The notes below the pieces were generated by a model. The model was not told the DNA's origin. It worked only from the letters and a program-made list of their open reading frames with translations, and ran no database searches. Of a DNA stretch of 64,000 bases, positions 1 through 9,223 are shown one piece after another. Position 1 is the first letter of the stretch; every line of letters begins with the position of its first letter. This DNA comes from Salinimicrobium terrae DSM 17865 (GTDB lineage Bacteria; Bacteroidota; Bacteroidia; Flavobacteriales; Flavobacteriaceae). The stretch covers positions 179,660-243,659 of the forward strand of contig NZ_KE384222.1 of NCBI RefSeq assembly GCF_000424665.1, written 5' to 3'. The position numbers and the translations under genes were made by a program.

Positions 1-104
1 CATCCGCTCGCCCAATTAAAGCCTTGTTGTGCATCTAATTTTATTGCCTTAATTTGCAATAGTAACTCAGCAGTTTTGCGAGCCGTTTCCTTGTCTAAAA
101 TCAT
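1..104 (-). CDS. pyrE: Orotate phosphoribosyltransferase, N-terminal fragment (cut by window edge)
   Basis: Only the first 34 codons lie in the window, reading leftwards from an ATG at 104. The peptide begins MILDKETARKTAELLLQIKA and runs on to FNWASG. This matches the usual start of Bacteroidota PyrE, where a helix is followed by a WASG-type segment. PyrE makes orotidine monophosphate from orotate and PRPP in pyrimidine synthesis. The gene diverges from the NUDIX gene with only 7 bp between the two start codons. The catalytic and PRPP-binding parts are outside the window, so the call rests on the N-terminus alone. Confidence 0.8.
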   Translation of the reverse strand, partial: MILDKETARKTAELLLQIKAIKLDAQQGFNWASG

Positions 105-108
105 ACTG

Positions 109-116
109 CAAATGTA
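109..116 (-). promoter_or_regulatory. Candidate -7 box for pyrE (TACATTTG)
   Basis: On the minus strand TACATTTG fits the Bacteroidota -7 consensus TAnnTTTG. It ends 4 nt before the pyrE ATG and overlaps the start codon of the divergent NUDIX gene. If it is used, the pyrE transcript would have almost no 5' leader. No clear TTG -33 element was checked at the ideal distance, so this is a motif match only. Confidence 0.4.
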
Positions 117-741
117 TAAAGTTTTTGTAAATGATATTCCTATTATTCTCTCAACGGAAAAGGATTTGGGTGAAAAATATGTGTCAATTCCGTTAAAAGA
201 AGTTAAATTAAAAAGGATCATTAAAAAGATCAACAAAGGCAAACTGCTCTACGTTAACCTTTACCATGAAAAAAAAGAGAAGCTGCTAAAACACCTTTTT
301 AAGAAGTTACCTGTAGTTACTGCCGGGGGAGGATTGGTGCTAAATCCGCAGAAGGAGGTGCTGTTTATTTATCGCAATGGACGGTGGGATTTACCAAAGG
401 GAAAGGTGGAAAAAAATGAAAGCATAGAAGCTGGTGCTATTCGCGAGGTAGAAGAGGAGACGGGCGTAAAAGACCTGAAGATATCCAAATTCCTTTTGGC
501 CACCTATCATATTTTTCAGAGAAAAGGACGCTACAGGCTTAAAGTCACATACTGGTACGAAATGATGACCGATTATGACGGGGAGCTTATTCCGGAAGAA
601 AAAGAGGGCATTAAAAAGGTAAAGTGGAAAAACATGGAGAAGGCGCAAAAAGCTCTTACAAAATCCTACGCCAATATAAAACTGCTCTTTCCTGAAGAAA
701 TTTTACCTGTTCACTCTAAAGACGGGATATCTCAAATGTGA
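112..741 (+). CDS. NUDIX hydrolase
   Basis: A 209-aa protein from the ATG at 112 (an upstream in-frame TTG at 76 would lie inside pyrE and is not preferred). The NUDIX box is clear: a glycine-rich strand, WDLPKGKVEKNES, then AIREVEEETGV with the REVEEE metal-binding helix. NUDIX enzymes hydrolyse nucleoside diphosphates linked to another moiety; the substrate cannot be told from sequence. The first 75 residues form a basic N-terminal extension. It diverges from pyrE, and its 3' end overlaps the convergent M14 peptidase gene by 39 bp. Confidence 0.88.
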   Translation: MYKVFVNDIPIILSTEKDLGEKYVSIPLKEVKLKRIIKKINKGKLLYVNLYHEKKEKLLKHLFKKLPVVTAGGGLVLNPQKEVLFIYRNGRWDLPKGKVEKNESIEAGAIREVEEETGVKDLKISKFLLATYHIFQRKGRYRLKVTYWYEMMTDYDGELIPEEKEGIKKVKWKNMEKAQKALTKSYANIKLLFPEEILPVHSKDGISQM

Positions 742-2454
742 TTTTTCATAATGATCACTTTTTTTATGTATCCAATCCAGCTGCGCGTACCAGTTTTCTG
801 CAAATTCGGGTTCATTTGATTTCTTTGCCAGGAATTCTTCTTCGATTTCAGGATGATCATCTAAAAATTCCCTTGCTACCTCTTCAAAGACGTAAGGAGA
901 AAAACCTTCCTTTTGCTGCAGGATGCTATCAAAGAAATTCCATTTAAAGAAAGAATCTGGAGCTTGTGGTTCCAGGGTTGCCAAAAGATATTTTGCGGCC
1001 TTTTGGTTTAGAGGTATGAATACATCACCTTCTCTTACCATAACTTTTTCCCTGCTGCTTTCCACTTCTACGTTTGAGTGCGGGTAATGACCTTCATAAG
1101 CCGTGTTCCTGGTCTCGTAATCCTTAATTCTATAAACTTCCAAAGTCATACTCGTATCTTTTTCGAACGGGATCATTGTGACATTGTTTAGTTCCAGTAA
1201 ATTTAAAACCGGCCACCATGCCTGTGGTACAATGTATCCCTGGGGCATTTTTACTTCACGTGTTGCTGTAAAATTATCATAATAATCTACAGGCTTGGTG
1301 AAAGGACGTGTGATGTCGTATCTTAATCGTTCAAAGCCTGTAACCTGACTGGGAATTCTTTCTGCTTCATAGCCTTTGAATTGAAGAGTGGAAACCATAC
1401 TGCTGTCTACTTTAAAGTCAAAAGCATAAGTGTTCATTTCTTGAAACTCTTTTAAATTCCGCTCCCGCAGCTTTTTAATTAATTCAGCATCTTCATCGGC
1501 GATGTCGATCATAGATCGTAAGAATTCATAGGTGCCCAAAACCCTTTGATCGTATGGCTTGAGCATATGGGTTTCGATCATTACACCTAAAGTATTCCAA
1601 AGAGCGGCATAACCTGTGGAGTATCGGGGAGTATCAAGGAACTGTGAAAATCCCTTTTCAGGAACATCACCAAAGACGTTTACATAAGGAGTTGTCTCCC
1701 AGTCTTTCTTTTGCAGAGCTTTTTCAAGCGCAGGTCGTAATTCGGTCTTGAGGTAATTTCCTAGAGGACCGCCCATTTGGTCGTGCTGTGTAAAAAGGTG
1801 AGTAAGGATATATTGGTAATCCGCTCCGTTACTTACATGGGTATCTATAAAAATATCGGGATTTACCATGTGGAAGATTTCGTAAAAGCTTCGGGTATTT
1901 TTAGTGTCGGCCTTGATGAAGTCGCGGTTGAGGTCGTAGTTTTGTGCATTTCCGCGGAAACCGTAAGACTTGGGTCCGCTTTGATTGGTACGGGTAAACG
2001 AATTTCGATTTAAAGCACCCCCAACATTATATACAGGTATTGCAGCAATTATTGTATTTTCGGGAAGCGCTATAGAATCTTGTGCAAGATCCCTGAACAA
2101 CATCATCGTAGCATCGATCCCGTCGCTTTCCCCGGGGTGTATTCCGTTATTGATCATTACAATGCTGTTGTCCTCCCGACTACTTTCAAAATCAAATTCG
2201 CGGTTGCGACTATAAGTAACAAGATGCAGTGGTTCTCCACTATCGGTTTCTCCAATTCTTTGAAGGTTTATCGTGGAATATACAGCAGCCAGGTCTTCGT
2301 AATAATCAATAATTTCGGTATAGGTGGCAGTCTCGGTCCCACCAGATTTTTCAAAAACGGTAGTAAAATCGTAATCCTGTTCCAGAATGTAATTTGAAAA
2401 ATCACAGGAACCAAGCCCAAGTGCGAAGATCGCCAGAACCAGAATCTTTTTCAT
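703..2454 (-). CDS. M14-family zinc carboxypeptidase, lipoprotein
   Basis: A 583-aa protein starting at the ATG at 2454, chosen because it gives a clean lipoprotein signal (MKKILVLAIFALGLGSC, lipobox Cys17). An upstream alternative at 2496 adds 14 unlikely residues. Zinc ligands are visible as HPGES (His106, Glu109) and a second His206 in DTHVSNG; NYDLNRDF near 172-179 is also typical of M14. It is expected to be anchored in the cell envelope and cleave C-terminal residues from peptides. The long C-terminal half is less typical, so the substrate is unknown. It converges on the NUDIX gene. Confidence 0.85.
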   Translation of the reverse strand: MKKILVLAIFALGLGSCDFSNYILEQDYDFTTVFEKSGGTETATYTEIIDYYEDLAAVYSTINLQRIGETDSGEPLHLVTYSRNREFDFESSREDNSIVMINNGIHPGESDGIDATMMLFRDLAQDSIALPENTIIAAIPVYNVGGALNRNSFTRTNQSGPKSYGFRGNAQNYDLNRDFIKADTKNTRSFYEIFHMVNPDIFIDTHVSNGADYQYILTHLFTQHDQMGGPLGNYLKTELRPALEKALQKKDWETTPYVNVFGDVPEKGFSQFLDTPRYSTGYAALWNTLGVMIETHMLKPYDQRVLGTYEFLRSMIDIADEDAELIKKLRERNLKEFQEMNTYAFDFKVDSSMVSTLQFKGYEAERIPSQVTGFERLRYDITRPFTKPVDYYDNFTATREVKMPQGYIVPQAWWPVLNLLELNNVTMIPFEKDTSMTLEVYRIKDYETRNTAYEGHYPHSNVEVESSREKVMVREGDVFIPLNQKAAKYLLATLEPQAPDSFFKWNFFDSILQQKEGFSPYVFEEVAREFLDDHPEIEEEFLAKKSNEPEFAENWYAQLDWIHKKSDHYEKSHLRYPVFRVNR

Positions 2455-2586
2455 GCAGGGGTTTTTAATAGCTGTAAACATAAAGAAAAACTTCAAAAGC
2501 TTAAAGAATTGCTAAGAATAAAGCAGGTTTTCCCAAACCTTAGAAAAAGCTTATTTTAGCTAAGGCTTTGTCGTAATTAAAGAGAA

Positions 2587-2618
2587 AGGTTTCAAATGTG
2601 ACATTTTTGAAACTCTTT
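2587..2618. repeat. Dispersed palindromic element, copy 1
   Basis: AGGTTTCAAATGTGACATTT followed by TTGAAACTCTTT; arms TTTCAAA/TTTTTGAAA around a short centre. It ends 27 bp before the TTG start of the TonB-dependent receptor. It belongs to the AAAAATGnCATTTTT family seen elsewhere in the window. Confidence 0.5.
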
Positions 2619-2644
2619 ATAACCAGAATTTTAAAATATAGATC

Positions 2645-4954
2645 TTGAATAAATACCTGTTCCTGCTGTGCACCTTCTTTTTCTTCGGAAATCTCTCCGC
2701 TCAGAATATTAACGGAAAAGTAATTGATGCATTCACAAATAAACCTATTGAAAATGTGAAAATAACTTCGGAAGATTCTTCGGAAGCTGTTTTTTCTGAC
2801 GCTTCCGGGGCCTTTTCTTTTTCTGCAGAAAATCTGCCCGTAAATCTCATTTTTGAATATCCGAATTATAGCCGGAAAGTTCTGCTGGTCAATTCTGCTT
2901 CCAATAATTTATCTGTATTTATGGCACCTTCTGAAGGTTCCCTTTCCGAAGTAGTGCTTCGCAGTACAATTATTCCGCAGGATTTACTGGAAACTCCGGC
3001 GGCTGTTTCCGTCTTAAGCGGGGAGGAGCTACAAAGATTTGATGAGACAAATATCATGCAGAATTTTAGCACGGTAGCAGGTGTTAGTGTGCACCAGGGA
3101 GCTTTAAACACAAACAAAATGAGTATTCGAGGGGTTGGCGCCCGTTCCCAGTACAGCACTAATCGTGTTAAAGCTTATTTTATGGAGATTCCCATCTCCA
3201 GCGCCGAAGGCGAAACTACACTTGATGACCTGGATCCAGAGGTTGTTGATCGTGTCGAGATCATTAAAGGCCCTACTTCCAGTGTTTATGGGGCAGGTCT
3301 TGGCGGAGTGATCACTCTTTTTCCTGCACGGGCAGAGGAGCAGGGCACACAGGCAAAGGTCAAGGGCACCTACGGGGACTACAATTTAATACGAGGAACT
3401 GTACAGGCCTCTCATGCATCGGAATCTACAAATTTAGTGGCAACCTATAACCACGTGGAAACCGATGGCTGGCGTGATAATTCAGCTTATAATCGTGATT
3501 CCTTTACCATGTTTGGACAGACCGCAGGGGGAGAGAATGGTGAATTTTCTGTACTGGGACATTTTGTAAGGCTTAAAGCTTATATACCAAGTTCCCTAAA
3601 CCTTGAAACTTTGCTTACAGATCCTTCTTCGGCAGCATTTACATGGGCGGCGGCACAAGGATATGAGTCTTATGATAAAGGTTTGCTGGGACTTTCCTAC
3701 CGCTATACCTTTTCTGAAGCACTTTACAATACCACAAGTATTTATGGCACTTTTAGGGATGCCTATGAACCAAGGCCGTTTGACATCCTCAATGAAAGCC
3801 AGACAGCTTTGGGGGCCAGAACAAAGTTTAACCTGGACGGGGAATTTCTTGATTTGCCTTCCCGGGTGAGCTTTGGGATGGAGTTTTACAATGAATGGTA
3901 TGACATTGCTACTTATGAGAATCTTTATGAGCAATTTGAGGATGCAGGCAGTGTTCCGGGAGTTTACTTAAGCCACAATGAGCAGGACCGGAATTACTAT
4001 AATTTCTTTTTTCAGTGGAATTTACAGGTCACCCCCAAACTAAAGCTGGAGGCCGGACTGAATTTAAATTCTACCTCCTATGAGCTAAGTGATTTGTATG
4101 AGGAAGATAACGTAGACCAGTCGGGAGAGTATGGTTTTGATGATGTACTTTCACCAAGGTTTGGTGTAGTATATTCGGTTGTTCCCGAAAAGAATTTTTA
4201 CGCTTCTGTTAGCCATGGATTTTCCACTCCCACAGTAGCCGAAACGCTTACTCCCGACGGTTTGATTAACACCAACCTAAGGCCTGAAACTGGAATAAAT
4301 TATGAAGTAGGATTTAAAGGTAATTTTCTGAATAACCGCCTGTATGCTGAAATTGCGGCTTTTTCGATACAGGTAGATAATCTTTTAGTGGCCGAGCGTG
4401 TGGCCGAAGATCAATATATAGGACGCAATGCCGGTAAAACAGATCATAATGGACTGGAGCTGGTACTGAATTACAATTTCCCCATATTTTCGGCACTTCG
4501 GGCCAGAACTTTTGTCAATGCAGCTTACAATTCTTTTAAATTTGATGTGTTTATAGATGAAGAGGAAGATTTCTCCGGAAATGATCTCCCGGCAGTTCCC
4601 CAGGAAACTTTAAATGCAGGATTGGATCTAATTACTTCCTACGGTTTTACCCTACGCACCACATACCAGTTTGAAGGAGAAATGGCTTTGAACGATGCCA
4701 ATACAGAATTCAGGGATTACTACAATCTGCTGCATTTCAAAGCTTCTTTGGAGCCCCTGGAGGTCTTAAGGCCTGGTGTAATGAATAGTTGGGAAATTGA
4801 GCTTTTTGGAGGGGTAAATAATGCGCTGGATGAACAATATGCTGCTTCGGTAATACCAAATGCCGTAGGCTTTGGTGGTAATGCTCCGCGCTATTTCTAT
4901 CCAGGGATGCCGCGGAACTTTTATGGAGGACTGTCAGTGAGCTATAACTTTTGA
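2645..4954 (+). CDS. TonB-dependent outer-membrane receptor
   Basis: A 769-aa protein with a signal peptide (about residues 1-19, ending SAQ). A carboxypeptidase-regulatory-like fold follows (INGKVIDAFTNKPIENV...), then a plug domain and a large beta-barrel ending in a C-terminal Phe (SVSYNF), the usual outer-membrane sorting signature. Such receptors import iron complexes, vitamins or glycans using TonB energy. The substrate is not evident; the absence of a SusD partner argues against a glycan SusC protein and favours an iron- or cofactor-type receptor. The only suitable start is TTG at 2645. It diverges from the M14 peptidase gene. Confidence 0.9.
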   Translation: MNKYLFLLCTFFFFGNLSAQNINGKVIDAFTNKPIENVKITSEDSSEAVFSDASGAFSFSAENLPVNLIFEYPNYSRKVLLVNSASNNLSVFMAPSEGSLSEVVLRSTIIPQDLLETPAAVSVLSGEELQRFDETNIMQNFSTVAGVSVHQGALNTNKMSIRGVGARSQYSTNRVKAYFMEIPISSAEGETTLDDLDPEVVDRVEIIKGPTSSVYGAGLGGVITLFPARAEEQGTQAKVKGTYGDYNLIRGTVQASHASESTNLVATYNHVETDGWRDNSAYNRDSFTMFGQTAGGENGEFSVLGHFVRLKAYIPSSLNLETLLTDPSSAAFTWAAAQGYESYDKGLLGLSYRYTFSEALYNTTSIYGTFRDAYEPRPFDILNESQTALGARTKFNLDGEFLDLPSRVSFGMEFYNEWYDIATYENLYEQFEDAGSVPGVYLSHNEQDRNYYNFFFQWNLQVTPKLKLEAGLNLNSTSYELSDLYEEDNVDQSGEYGFDDVLSPRFGVVYSVVPEKNFYASVSHGFSTPTVAETLTPDGLINTNLRPETGINYEVGFKGNFLNNRLYAEIAAFSIQVDNLLVAERVAEDQYIGRNAGKTDHNGLELVLNYNFPIFSALRARTFVNAAYNSFKFDVFIDEEEDFSGNDLPAVPQETLNAGLDLITSYGFTLRTTYQFEGEMALNDANTEFRDYYNLLHFKASLEPLEVLRPGVMNSWEIELFGGVNNALDEQYAASVIPNAVGFGGNAPRYFYPGMPRNFYGGLSVSYNF

Positions 4955-5023
4955 GAAACTAGGTTCTATAATAGGACTTTTTTGATTTTATTCTTAGAAT
5001 TCCGATTAACCATTAGGAAGTAC

Positions 5024-5476
5024 CTACTTCCTCACAACATCAGGCACCATAAAATGGTAATCTCCGCCATTGCGTATCACATCCCGAACCACTGTGGAAG
5101 AAATATGGCTTTTTCCGGAGGAAGTGATAAAAAAAACAGTTTCCACTCCGCTTAATTTGAAATTAGTCTGTCCGATAGTCTTCTCAAATTCCAGATCATT
5201 TCCATTACGAAGTCCTCGCAGGATGAAACCGGAGTTTTGTTCTTTACAAAAGTCCACCGTCATACCTTTATAGGTCATGACCTTGATCTTTGGCTCATTT
5301 ATAAAGGTCTCTTCTAAAAACCGCACCCGGTCTTCAAGTGAAAACATGTATTTTTTATCTGAATTTGTTCCAATGGCCAGGATGATCTGATCAAAAAGAG
5401 GAAGTCCGCGGTTGATGATATCTACGTGTCCCAGAGTGACAGGATCGAAAGAACCGGGAAAAACTGCTGTTTTCAT
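5024..5476 (-). CDS. coaD: Phosphopantetheine adenylyltransferase
   Basis: A 150-aa protein from the ATG at 5476 (a TTG two codons upstream is less likely). It has the nucleotidyltransferase signature GSFDPVTLGH with the HxGH-type motif (TLGH) and the C-terminal ISSTVVR motif. The length is normal for CoaD. It transfers AMP from ATP to 4'-phosphopantetheine, the penultimate step of coenzyme A synthesis. It lies 39 bp downstream of ddl on the same strand and may share its transcript. Confidence 0.96.
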   Translation of the reverse strand: MKTAVFPGSFDPVTLGHVDIINRGLPLFDQIILAIGTNSDKKYMFSLEDRVRFLEETFINEPKIKVMTYKGMTVDFCKEQNSGFILRGLRNGNDLEFEKTIGQTNFKLSGVETVFFITSSGKSHISSTVVRDVIRNGGDYHFMVPDVVRK

Positions 5477-5490
5477 TTTCAAAAAATTTA

Positions 5491-5520
5491 TTCTAAAATA
5501 GACATTTTTGAGTACCTAGT
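5491..5520. repeat. Dispersed palindromic element, degenerate copy 2
   Basis: TTCTAAAATAGACATTTTTG then AGTACC between coaD and ddl. The right half matches the family well, the left arm is decayed. It overlaps the ddl stop codon region. Confidence 0.35.
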
Positions 5521-6493
5521 ATTTTAAGGCTGTTTCAATCGCACTACCAAAGAGGTCTTTTAAAGATATACCTGCGGCCTGGGCCTGCTGTGGAAGAATA
5601 CTTGCTTCGCTTAATCCGGGGTTGGTGTTCATTTCAATAAAATGCGGCTCATTGTTATGGAAAATAAATTCAGATCGGGAAAAGCCTTTCATCTTCAGTT
5701 TTCGATAAATTAATTTTGCTATTTCCTGCACTTCCTTTGTCTGCTCTTCAGAAATTCGTGCCGGAGTGATTTCCTGAGACTTTCCGAGGTATTTTGCCTC
5801 GTAGTCAAAAAATTCATTTTCAGAAACAATTTCGGTGACAGGCAATGCAAAAATTTCCCCGTTGTGAGTGATTACCCCAACAGAAACTTCGATTCCATCA
5901 AGAAAAGATTCTATGATGATCTCATTATCCTCCTTAAAAGCGAATTTAGTGGCAGGGATAATGTCTTCACTGGATTTTACTTTTGTGATCCCAAAGCTGC
6001 TTCCGGCCTTGTTGGCTTTGACGAAACAAGGTAAGCCCACTTTTGAAATAATATCCTCGGGATCTATTTCATCCCCCTTATCGACAAAATAATTTTCTGC
6101 AGTTTTTATTCCGAAAGGTTTTAATACGCTTATAAGATCCCTTTTATTAAAAGTGAGTGCCGACTGGTAAAAATCGCAGGAGGTTTGCGGAATATCCAGC
6201 AGCTCGAGATAAGCCTGCAGCAAACCGTTCTCTCCCGGCGTACCATGGATTGTGTTAAAAACACAATCAAAAGTTATGAGTTTTCCGTCTATGGTCACCG
6301 TGAAATTACTTCGGTTAATGGGATAAGGTTCGTCATTTTCTCCAATGACAAACCACTCTTTTTGCAGGATGTGCACCCGGTAAGGGTTATATTTACTGCG
6401 ATCAAGATTTTTATAAACAACATTCCCGCTGTTAATGGAGATGCGGTATTCACTGGAGAAGCCGCCCATGGCTATGGCTACATTTTTCTTCAT
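5516..6493 (-). CDS. ddl: D-alanine--D-alanine ligase
   Basis: A 325-aa ATP-grasp enzyme that joins two D-alanines for peptidoglycan. The N-terminal NVAIAMGGFSSEYRISI carries the D-Ala binding glycine/serine segment. The ATP-grasp core includes VKANKAGSSFGI and FIEMNTNPGL, and the C-terminus is standard (ASILPQQAQAAGI). The length is typical of Ddl. It diverges from the PASTA protein gene and is followed by coaD. Confidence 0.95.
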   Translation of the reverse strand: MKKNVAIAMGGFSSEYRISINSGNVVYKNLDRSKYNPYRVHILQKEWFVIGENDEPYPINRSNFTVTIDGKLITFDCVFNTIHGTPGENGLLQAYLELLDIPQTSCDFYQSALTFNKRDLISVLKPFGIKTAENYFVDKGDEIDPEDIISKVGLPCFVKANKAGSSFGITKVKSSEDIIPATKFAFKEDNEIIIESFLDGIEVSVGVITHNGEIFALPVTEIVSENEFFDYEAKYLGKSQEITPARISEEQTKEVQEIAKLIYRKLKMKGFSRSEFIFHNNEPHFIEMNTNPGLSEASILPQQAQAAGISLKDLFGSAIETALKY

Positions 6494-6523
6494 AATTCAA
6501 TATGGCCCAAATATTTTCGTTAA

Positions 6524-6555
6524 CAAAAGTAGCGACTATAAATGAATGTCTCCAA
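6524..6555 (-). promoter_or_regulatory. Candidate ddl promoter (TTG-N21-TACTTTTG)
   Basis: On the minus strand TTG (6555-6553) is followed by a 21-nt spacer and TACTTTTG (6531-6524), a good match to the Bacteroidota TTG/TAnnTTTG promoter. The ddl ATG lies about 30 nt downstream. Confidence 0.55.
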
Positions 6556-6570
6556 ACCCACCTGTTTTTA

Positions 6571-6578
6571 TATCTTTG
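6571..6578 (+). promoter_or_regulatory. Candidate -7 box for the PASTA-rluD operon (TATCTTTG)
   Basis: TATCTTTG fits TAnnTTTG and lies 16 nt before the ATG of the PASTA gene. No strong TTG -33 element is visible. Confidence 0.4.
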
Positions 6579-6594
6579 TTTTTTAAATTGACCT

Positions 6595-7230
6595 ATGAGT
6601 TTTTTCCGATTTTTATTTAGCAAAACCTTTCTCATCCAGTTGGTTTTGGCAGTATTTGCGGTGGTTTTGATTGCTTTTATTATGCTGCAATGGTTGGATT
6701 ATTCTACTAATCAGGATCAAAGAATAACAGTGCCCAATCTTGAACGTTTGTCCCTGGATAAGGTGGATGAACGGCTTACAGAATTGGACCTGCGCAGGGA
6801 GATCCTGGATTCTGCAAATTATAATCCCGATTTTCCTCCATATTCGGTGATCGACCAGGTTCCGCTTCCGGGGAAAGAGGTGAAGGAGAACAGAAAAATT
6901 TATTTGACACTGAACCCTTCAGGATTTACAAAAGTTGAAATTCCCGAAAAACTTATCGGCAGAACCCGCCGACAGGTAGAGCCAACTTTGCGCTCGTTGG
7001 GTTTTGAAATAGGAACAATTACTTATAAACCAGATGTTGCCAAAGAAGTGGTACTCGAAATGCGTCACCGGGGACAACTGCTGGAGCCGGGAATGAAAAT
7101 AATGAAAACTTCCAAAATTGACCTTGTATTGGCAGATGGCTCCCTGAGGTATGGCATGGATGAGGAGGAGGAACCTACAGCCGAAGAGCAAATTTTAAAT
7201 GACCTGGAAGACGAAGAATATGATTTCTGA
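6595..7230 (+). CDS. PASTA-domain membrane protein
   Basis: A 211-aa protein with one N-terminal transmembrane helix (about residues 10-32). Two to three PASTA-type modules follow, starting at ITVPNLERLSLDKVDERL and KVEIPEKLIGRTRRQVEPTL. The C-terminus is acidic. PASTA modules bind peptidoglycan or muropeptides in other bacteria; here there is no kinase or transpeptidase domain. The gene overlaps the rluD start and sits beside ddl, so a cell-wall role is plausible but not shown. Confidence 0.85.
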   Translation: MSFFRFLFSKTFLIQLVLAVFAVVLIAFIMLQWLDYSTNQDQRITVPNLERLSLDKVDERLTELDLRREILDSANYNPDFPPYSVIDQVPLPGKEVKENRKIYLTLNPSGFTKVEIPEKLIGRTRRQVEPTLRSLGFEIGTITYKPDVAKEVVLEMRHRGQLLEPGMKIMKTSKIDLVLADGSLRYGMDEEEEPTAEEQILNDLEDEEYDF

Positions 7231-8275
7231 TAATACAAATCCTGAGACCGACGAGAATGATGATGAGTTGTATGAGCATCACAGGTTTGTAGCCGATAAA
7301 GGACAGCAGCCTTTAAGGGTGGATAAATTCCTGATGAATTACATTGAGAAAGCTACCAGGAACAAGATACAAACTGCAGCAAAAGATGGAAATATTCACG
7401 TTAATGAAGTACCGGTAAAGTCAAATTACAAAGTAAAACCGGGAGACGTGGTACAGGTGCTGTTTGAACATCCACCTTATGAATTTCTTCTCACTCCCGA
7501 AAATATTCCGTTGGATATAGTTTATGAAGATGATTCCCTTCTCATTGTAAATAAACCGGCGGGAATGGTTGTGCACCCCGGTCATGGGAACTACAGCGGT
7601 ACGCTCATTAATGCCCTGCTTTACCACTTCGATAACCTGCCGCAGAACAGTGATGAACGCCCAGGATTGGTGCACAGGATCGATAAAGATACGAGCGGAC
7701 TTTTGGTCGTTGCAAAGACAGAAAGAGCGATGACAAAACTGGCAAAACAATTTTTTGACAAAAGTAGTGAGCGGGAGTATGTTGCCTTGGTTTGGGGTAA
7801 CGTAGAAGAGGATGAAAGGATTGTTGAAGGGAACATAGGGCGTCACCCAAAGAACCGGCTTCAGAATACCGTTTATCTGGGAGAGGATGAAGAAAAAGGT
7901 AAACCCGCAGTAACGCATTTTAAGGTCCTTGAAAGGTTTGGATATGTAACTTTGGTTTCCTGTCAACTTGAGACAGGACGTACCCACCAGATAAGGGTTC
8001 ATATGAAGCACATTGGTCATACGCTATTTAACGATGAGCGGTACGGTGGAGACAAAATCCTGAAGGGAACAACTTTTACAAAATACAAGCAGTTCGTAGA
8101 GAATTGTTTTAAGGTTTTGCCAAGGCAGGCGCTGCATGCCAAAACCCTCGGCTTCAAACATCCCGAAACCGGGGAATGGCTAAGATTCGATTCTCCTGTT
8201 CCGCAGGATATACAGGATTGTATTGAACGGTGGAGGAATTATGCAAAAAACCAAAAGGAATTCATTGACGAATAG
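7220..8275 (+). CDS. rluD: RluA-family 23S rRNA pseudouridine synthase
   Basis: A 351-aa protein starting at the ATG at 7220, which overlaps the PASTA stop by 11 nt; a start at 7199 is less likely. An N-terminal S4 RNA-binding domain (LRVDKFLMNYI...) precedes the synthase domain with the catalytic Asp motif HRIDKDTSGLLVVAKT. The GRTHQIRVH and C-terminal LHAKTL motifs are also present. The length and domains match RluD-type enzymes, though the exact rRNA site cannot be proven. The overlap implies co-translation with the PASTA gene. Confidence 0.92.
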   Translation: MISDNTNPETDENDDELYEHHRFVADKGQQPLRVDKFLMNYIEKATRNKIQTAAKDGNIHVNEVPVKSNYKVKPGDVVQVLFEHPPYEFLLTPENIPLDIVYEDDSLLIVNKPAGMVVHPGHGNYSGTLINALLYHFDNLPQNSDERPGLVHRIDKDTSGLLVVAKTERAMTKLAKQFFDKSSEREYVALVWGNVEEDERIVEGNIGRHPKNRLQNTVYLGEDEEKGKPAVTHFKVLERFGYVTLVSCQLETGRTHQIRVHMKHIGHTLFNDERYGGDKILKGTTFTKYKQFVENCFKVLPRQALHAKTLGFKHPETGEWLRFDSPVPQDIQDCIERWRNYAKNQKEFIDE

Positions 8276-8309
8276 AGTTTTTTGATAAGCCCATCAACAG
8301 GAAAAAACG

Positions 8310-8335
8310 ATCCCGTCAGGAAATCTTGTCGGGAT
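8310..8335 (+). terminator. Hairpin after rluD
   Basis: ATCCCG and CGGGAT close a stem with an inner CAGG/CTTG pairing and an AAAT loop. It is followed by TTAATATTTTT. It is a modest terminator for the PASTA-rluD transcript. Confidence 0.5.
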
Positions 8336-8380
8336 TTAATATTTTTGAGAGGTAAAAGAAAAACTATCTAAGAAAATTCC

Positions 8381-9142
8381 ATGAAAATAGTTGTATCCCC
8401 CGCCAAGACCCTTGATTACCAATCTAAACTACCAACTACCAGAGGCACTCAACCTTCTTTTCTCGAGACCACCGCTACTATTAACCGGAAACTGGCAAGA
8501 ATGTCGAAAAAAGAGATTGCAGATCTTATGGATATCAGCGATAAGTTAGCCGATCTTAATTATAACCGTTACCAGGAGTTTTCTGAAGAACATACCAAAC
8601 AAAATTCGCGTCCCGCAGCTTATGCTTTTGACGGGGATGTGTATACAGGTCTTGATGCATATACCATTCCTCTCGAAAAAATCGATTTTATGCAGGATTC
8701 CTTGCGGATCCTTTCCGGGTACTACGGAATTTTGAGACCGCTGGATCTAATTCAGCCATACCGCCTGGAGATGGGAACGTCTTTACCTGTAGGTCGCAAA
8801 AAGAATCTTTACGCAGTATGGCAGGAAAAAGTGACAGAGTTTTTAAATAAAGAACTCGGTGAAGATGAGTTATTCGTGAACCTTGCGAGTCAGGAATATT
8901 TTAAGGCTGTAGATACTGCTAACCTTAAAGCGCCGGTAATTTCACCGGTATTTAAAGACTTTAAAAATGGAAAATTAAAGATCATCAGCTTTTTTGCGAA
9001 GAAAGCCAGGGGTTCTATGGCAAGATATATTATTGAGACAGAGGCACAGACGCTTGATGAACTTAAAGCATTTGACTATGACGGCTACCTCTTTTCGGCT
9101 GAAGAAACTTCAAACGAAAACGAGCCTGTTTTTACTAGGTAA
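8381..9142 (+). CDS. yaaA: YaaA family peroxide stress protein
   Basis: A 253-aa protein beginning [15 protein letters not shown], the diagnostic start of YaaA (DUF328). Other family segments include [28 protein letters not shown] and [14 protein letters not shown]. In Escherichia coli YaaA lowers free iron and protects DNA during peroxide stress. The gene stands alone between two terminators. Confidence 0.93.
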   Translation: MKIVVSPAKTLDYQSKLPTTRGTQPSFLETTATINRKLARMSKKEIADLMDISDKLADLNYNRYQEFSEEHTKQNSRPAAYAFDGDVYTGLDAYTIPLEKIDFMQDSLRILSGYYGILRPLDLIQPYRLEMGTSLPVGRKKNLYAVWQEKVTEFLNKELGEDELFVNLASQEYFKAVDTANLKAPVISPVFKDFKNGKLKIISFFAKKARGSMARYIIETEAQTLDELKAFDYDGYLFSAEETSNENEPVFTR

Positions 9143-9172
9143 CTTCAGAAGCAGTTTATTGTTAAAGTATTT

Positions 9173-9199
9173 AAAAAAGCGGTGTGACACCGCTTTTTT
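9173..9199 (+). terminator. Rho-independent terminator after yaaA
   Basis: Perfect stem AAAAAAGCGGTG / CACCGCTTTTTT with a TGA loop, ending in a T run. Confidence 0.85.
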
Positions 9200-9223
9200 C
9201 TTTTTAATTTCTGAAATTAGATG

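Noticed and set aside
2497-2644. Riboswitch upstream of the TonB-dependent receptor
   Set aside because: The 150-bp gap is AT-rich with no recognisable cobalamin or other riboswitch core.
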